DNA from: Roseovarius indicus
GTDB taxonomy: Bacteria; Pseudomonadota; Alphaproteobacteria; Rhodobacterales; Rhodobacteraceae
Length of the DNA: 64,000 bases
Reading direction: 5' to 3'
NCBI RefSeq assembly: GCF_008728195.1
Contig: NZ_CP031598.1
Coordinates: 4,898,001-4,962,000, forward strand
The translations under genes and the position numbers were made by a program. Positions within the stretch are counted from its first letter, which is position 1. Each line of letters starts with the position of its first letter. The notes beneath the pieces were generated by a model. That model ran no database searches, was not told where the DNA came from, and worked only from the letters and a program-made list of their open reading frames with translations. Positions 61,774 through 64,000 of the stretch are shown one piece after another.

Positions 61774-62761
61774 CAACGTCCCCCTCTCGCCCGACCGTCT
61801 GCCCCCCGCTATCGTCGAGCGGCTGCAGATGCCCCTCGTCATGCCGATGGAGGCCGGCCCCGACAGCGCCTGTGGCGTCTTCCGCGCCGATGGCAGTTTC
61901 CGGCAGATGTCGCGCACGCTCCTCTCCGGCGCCCGCCTCTCGGGCATCCCGCAGCTGGGCGACACCCCCTTCGCCGAGATCATCCCCGGCCGCTGGCTCT
62001 TCGCCGGCATCGGGCGCCACCATTTCGGACATTTCGTCGTCGAGACCCTGATCCGCCTCTGGGCCCTCGGCCCCTACCGGGACGAGCTAGACGGCATCGT
62101 CATCGTCCCCAAGGAAGGCATGGATTTCTCCGTCGCCCTCGACCGCCGCTACGGCTCGTTCCTCTCGATGATGTCTGAAGGGTTGCCGGTCCACCTCGCC
62201 GAATACCCCACGCGCTATGAAACGCTACTCCTGCCCTCGCCCGGCTTCGGCCCGCTGGGCTGGGTCGCCGGCACCGGGATCTACCGCCGCGAAATCCGCG
62301 CCCGCATCGCCCGGCATATCAAGCCCGAGGGGCCGGAAAGGCTCTACATCTCCCGCTCCGCCCTCAAGCAGGAGGAAAAACAGGTCCACGACGAACAGAA
62401 GATCGAAGACCTGATGCGCCGCGCCGGCTACGACATCTTCCACCCCCAGGACCACACGATCGAGGAACAGCTCGCCCGCTACATGGCGGCGCGCACCATC
62501 GTCGGCGGCGACGGCTCGGCCTTCCACCTGGCGCCCTTCTCGATGCAGCCGGGCAGCCGCGTCGGCCTCATCCAGCGCCGCCACCGCCCCAAGGTGTTCG
62601 ACGCCTTCACCGCCCAGATCGAGGCCTTCGCCCAGTCCGAGGTCAGCCTGATACGGCCCGTCCTGCCCAAGACCGACGACACGCCCCACCCCAGCGAAGC
62701 CGCCACCCCGATCGACTTCGCCGTGGTCGAGGAGGAGCTCGACAGCGCCGGCTTCCTCTAG
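61763..62761 (+). CDS. Glycosyltransferase family 61-like protein
   Basis: 332 aa. It has the GT61 segment GRHHFGHFVVETLIRLWALG, then ERLYISRSALKQEEKQVHDE, DLMRRAGYDIFHPQDHTIEE and AARTIVGGDGSAFHLAPFSM, which contains the family's late GGDGSA motif. It would add sugar residues to capsule, EPS or another glycan, acting at the cytoplasmic face. No transmembrane segment. Coupled to ArsR; the terminal ~40 residues are acidic and unrelated to catalysis. Confidence 0.8.
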   Translation: MTDNNVPLSPDRLPPAIVERLQMPLVMPMEAGPDSACGVFRADGSFRQMSRTLLSGARLSGIPQLGDTPFAEIIPGRWLFAGIGRHHFGHFVVETLIRLWALGPYRDELDGIVIVPKEGMDFSVALDRRYGSFLSMMSEGLPVHLAEYPTRYETLLLPSPGFGPLGWVAGTGIYRREIRARIARHIKPEGPERLYISRSALKQEEKQVHDEQKIEDLMRRAGYDIFHPQDHTIEEQLARYMAARTIVGGDGSAFHLAPFSMQPGSRVGLIQRRHRPKVFDAFTAQIEAFAQSEVSLIRPVLPKTDDTPHPSEAATPIDFAVVEEELDSAGFL

Positions 62762-62796
62762 GCGCCTCCACCGCAATCCGAGGCCTCTCACCAACG

Positions 62797-62874
62797 CATT
62801 TTCTTGGTAAAAATACCCCCGCCGGAGGCACCGGAAAATCCCATTTTCCGGGCAATTTTCCGCCACGGAAAATT
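62797..62874. repeat. Second copy of the 38.4-kb motif with two palindromes
   Basis: The complement of TGCCTCCGGCGGGG and ACCAAGAA (62799-62830) is followed by CCGGAAAAT-N3-ATTTTCCGG (62831-62851) and AATTTTCCG-N3-CGGAAAATT (62854-62874), both perfect. It sits between the converging GT61 and DMT genes, like the clusters at 38.4 and 43.5 kb. Confidence 0.7.
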
Positions 62875-62882
62875 CTCCCGCC

Positions 62883-63770
62883 TCAGCCTGGATGCTCGTC
62901 CTTCAGCAAGAGCACCAGCGCCACCACCGTCATGCCGACGCCCAGCAGCACCATCCCCGGCGGCACCCCCTTGCCCAGCGCCGCCTGCCAGCAGGCCACC
63001 CATGTGGGCGTGAGATAGGTATAGGCCATCACCTTGGCGCTCGGCAGGCGCAGGCTGGCGAATTGCAGCAGCACCGTGGTCAGGGCGGTCGCCAGCAGCG
63101 CCGTGTACCCGATCGTGATCCAGACGATCGGCGGCAGCGTGGCCCAGTCCGTCGTTCTCAGGTCCGGCCACGCGGCCACCGTCAGCAGAAGCGCCGCCCC
63201 CACCAGCGCCCCGAAGGAAAACACCACCGGCTTTTCCCCGCGGTTCAGCAGCCGCACCATCGGCGTATAGACCGCATGCGCCACGCAGCCCCAGAAATAG
63301 ACCATCTCGCCGCGCCCCACGTCGAAGGCAGTGAAATCCTGCCAGCTCGCGTCGAAGATCACCCAGAGCGCGCCCACCGCCCCCACGGTCAGCGCCAGCG
63401 CCATGCGCCCCGTCGTCACCTGCCGAAGAAGCAGGTACCCGAACACCCCCGACAGGATCGGCGTCAGTGTGAACACCGCCGCCGCCGACACCGGCTCGGC
63501 CGTCTTCAGCCCCTCGAACATCAGCACGAAGTACAGCCCCATCGACCCGCCCAGCAGCAGGTAGCGCCACGGGGCCGCGAAAGCCTTGCACGGAATGCCC
63601 GCCACCACATGCGCCGCGATGCCAAGGATCACCGCCGCTGCCAAGAACCGCACCGCGTTGAGAACCGTCGGCGCGATATGGTTCGCCGCCATCGAGCCCA
63701 GTGCGAAAGAGCCGGCGATAAGCATCGAGAAGCAGAGCATCGCAAGATGCCCCTTCATCGCTTCCGTCAT
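62883..63770 (-). CDS. EamA/DMT-family transporter
   Basis: 295 aa with ten predicted membrane helices (LAMLCFSMLIAGSFALGSMA; RYLLLGGSMGLYFVLMFEGL; TGRMALALTVGAVGALWVIF; PVVFSFGALVGAALLLTVAA; SAKVMAYTYLTPTWVACWQA). Two EamA repeats. ATG at 63770 with GGGAGGATCT just upstream. Substrate unknown; it is co-directional with and overlaps the LysR gene, its likely regulator, at 63767. Confidence 0.85.
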   Translation of the reverse strand: MTEAMKGHLAMLCFSMLIAGSFALGSMAANHIAPTVLNAVRFLAAAVILGIAAHVVAGIPCKAFAAPWRYLLLGGSMGLYFVLMFEGLKTAEPVSAAAVFTLTPILSGVFGYLLLRQVTTGRMALALTVGAVGALWVIFDASWQDFTAFDVGRGEMVYFWGCVAHAVYTPMVRLLNRGEKPVVFSFGALVGAALLLTVAAWPDLRTTDWATLPPIVWITIGYTALLATALTTVLLQFASLRLPSAKVMAYTYLTPTWVACWQAALGKGVPPGMVLLGVGMTVVALVLLLKDEHPG

Positions 63771-64000
63771 AGATCCTCCCAGGCCCGGGCCCGGTCTTTC
63801 AGGAAGGCAAGGAACGACTGCACCTTCGTCGTCCGGTGCAGGTCCATGTGCGTCACCAGCCACAAGGGCGCCGACCATTCCTCGCGCGGCTCGGTCACCT
63901 CGATCAGCCCGCCGATCTCGGCCGCCTGCAGCCTCGACATGAACCCGATCCCGGCGCCTTCCCGGATCGCCCGCCGCATCGCGTGCACGTCGCCGGTGCG
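63767..64000 (-). CDS. LysR-family regulator, C-terminal part only
   Basis: The visible 77 codons are the end of a LysR effector domain: MRRAIREGAGIGFMSRLQAA, IGGLIEVTEPREEWSAPLWL, VTHMDLHRTTKVQSFLAFLK and a final ARAWEDL. The N-terminal HTH lies beyond the right window edge. It overlaps the DMT transporter start by 4 nt (63767-63770), so the transporter is probably its target or partner. Confidence 0.75.
   Translation of the reverse strand, partial: RTGDVHAMRRAIREGAGIGFMSRLQAAEIGGLIEVTEPREEWSAPLWLVTHMDLHRTTKVQSFLAFLKDRARAWEDL

Overview
The window is a high-GC chromosomal segment of an alphaproteobacterium, most likely of the Rhodobacteraceae (Roseobacter group). The evidence is the split b/b' ATP synthase subunits in an atpI-B-E-F'-F order, the glnK-amtB pair, the accD-folC pair, the MutL carrying its own endonuclease motif, the small Rhodobacterales-type proteins and the gene density. 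No species can be named from the sequence alone.

Layout. (1) 1 to about 16.9 kb is an integrated phage-like element, about 17 kb long if its left attachment site lies just outside the window. From left to right it has a tyrosine integrase cut by the window edge, an AlpA-like excisionase, MerR-like regulators, an exported small protein and an XRE-type regulator. A long leftward, tightly overlapping morphogenesis operon follows (tail, tape measure, terminase, head-tail joining, tail tube, HNH, capsid, protease, portal), then small HTH and replication genes. One replication gene carries five internal iterons. I see no lysis genes and no tail fibre or tip genes, and the module order is permuted, so it may be a satellite or a remnant. 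(2) 17.1-24.8 kb: BCCT transporter, a membrane-tethered winged-helix protein, two small exported proteins, a class A PBP and glnK-amtB. (3) 24.8-30.4 kb: an ABM-VOC fusion protein, a Crp/Fnr-type regulator, a HisA-like TIM barrel lacking the first catalytic Asp, hypotheticals, and a rhodanese plus persulfide-type metallo-beta-lactamase pair. (4) 30.4-40.2 kb: mutL-rmuC, a lytic transglycosylase lipoprotein, Rhodobacterales hypotheticals, ilvD and a TPR protein. (5) 40.3-51.7 kb: CPBP protease, accD-folC, SDR, VOC, AMP nucleosidase, HU, DMT exporter, an XRE/MmyB-type regulator with a divergent two-gene unit, AEC transporter and aroC. (6) 51.8-58.4 kb: a cytochrome P450 translationally coupled to an MttB-family methyltransferase, an orphan Tat-exported ABC substrate-binding protein, a candidate ncRNA locus, and a PAS-GGDEF protein overlapping a methanogen-output-domain protein. 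(7) 58.5-64 kb: the Fo ATP synthase operon, an ArsR regulator coupled to a family 61 glycosyltransferase, a DMT exporter and the C-terminal end of a LysR regulator.

The intergenic DNA is unusually structured. There is a 140-bp MITE-like element with perfect 20-bp terminal inverted repeats (two full copies plus fragments). There are runs of consecutive perfect palindromes, five in 122 bp at 43.5 kb. A short dispersed motif recurs at 38.4 and 62.8 kb. Four ACCGAC motifs are spaced exactly 11 bp apart at 33.55 kb.

The most noteworthy items are the compact phage element with its iteron-bearing replication gene, the P450-MttB coupling, the HisA-like paralogue, the MITE-like family, the palindrome clusters and the candidate ncRNA at 56.5-56.9 kb. 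No rRNA, tRNA or CRISPR array was found.
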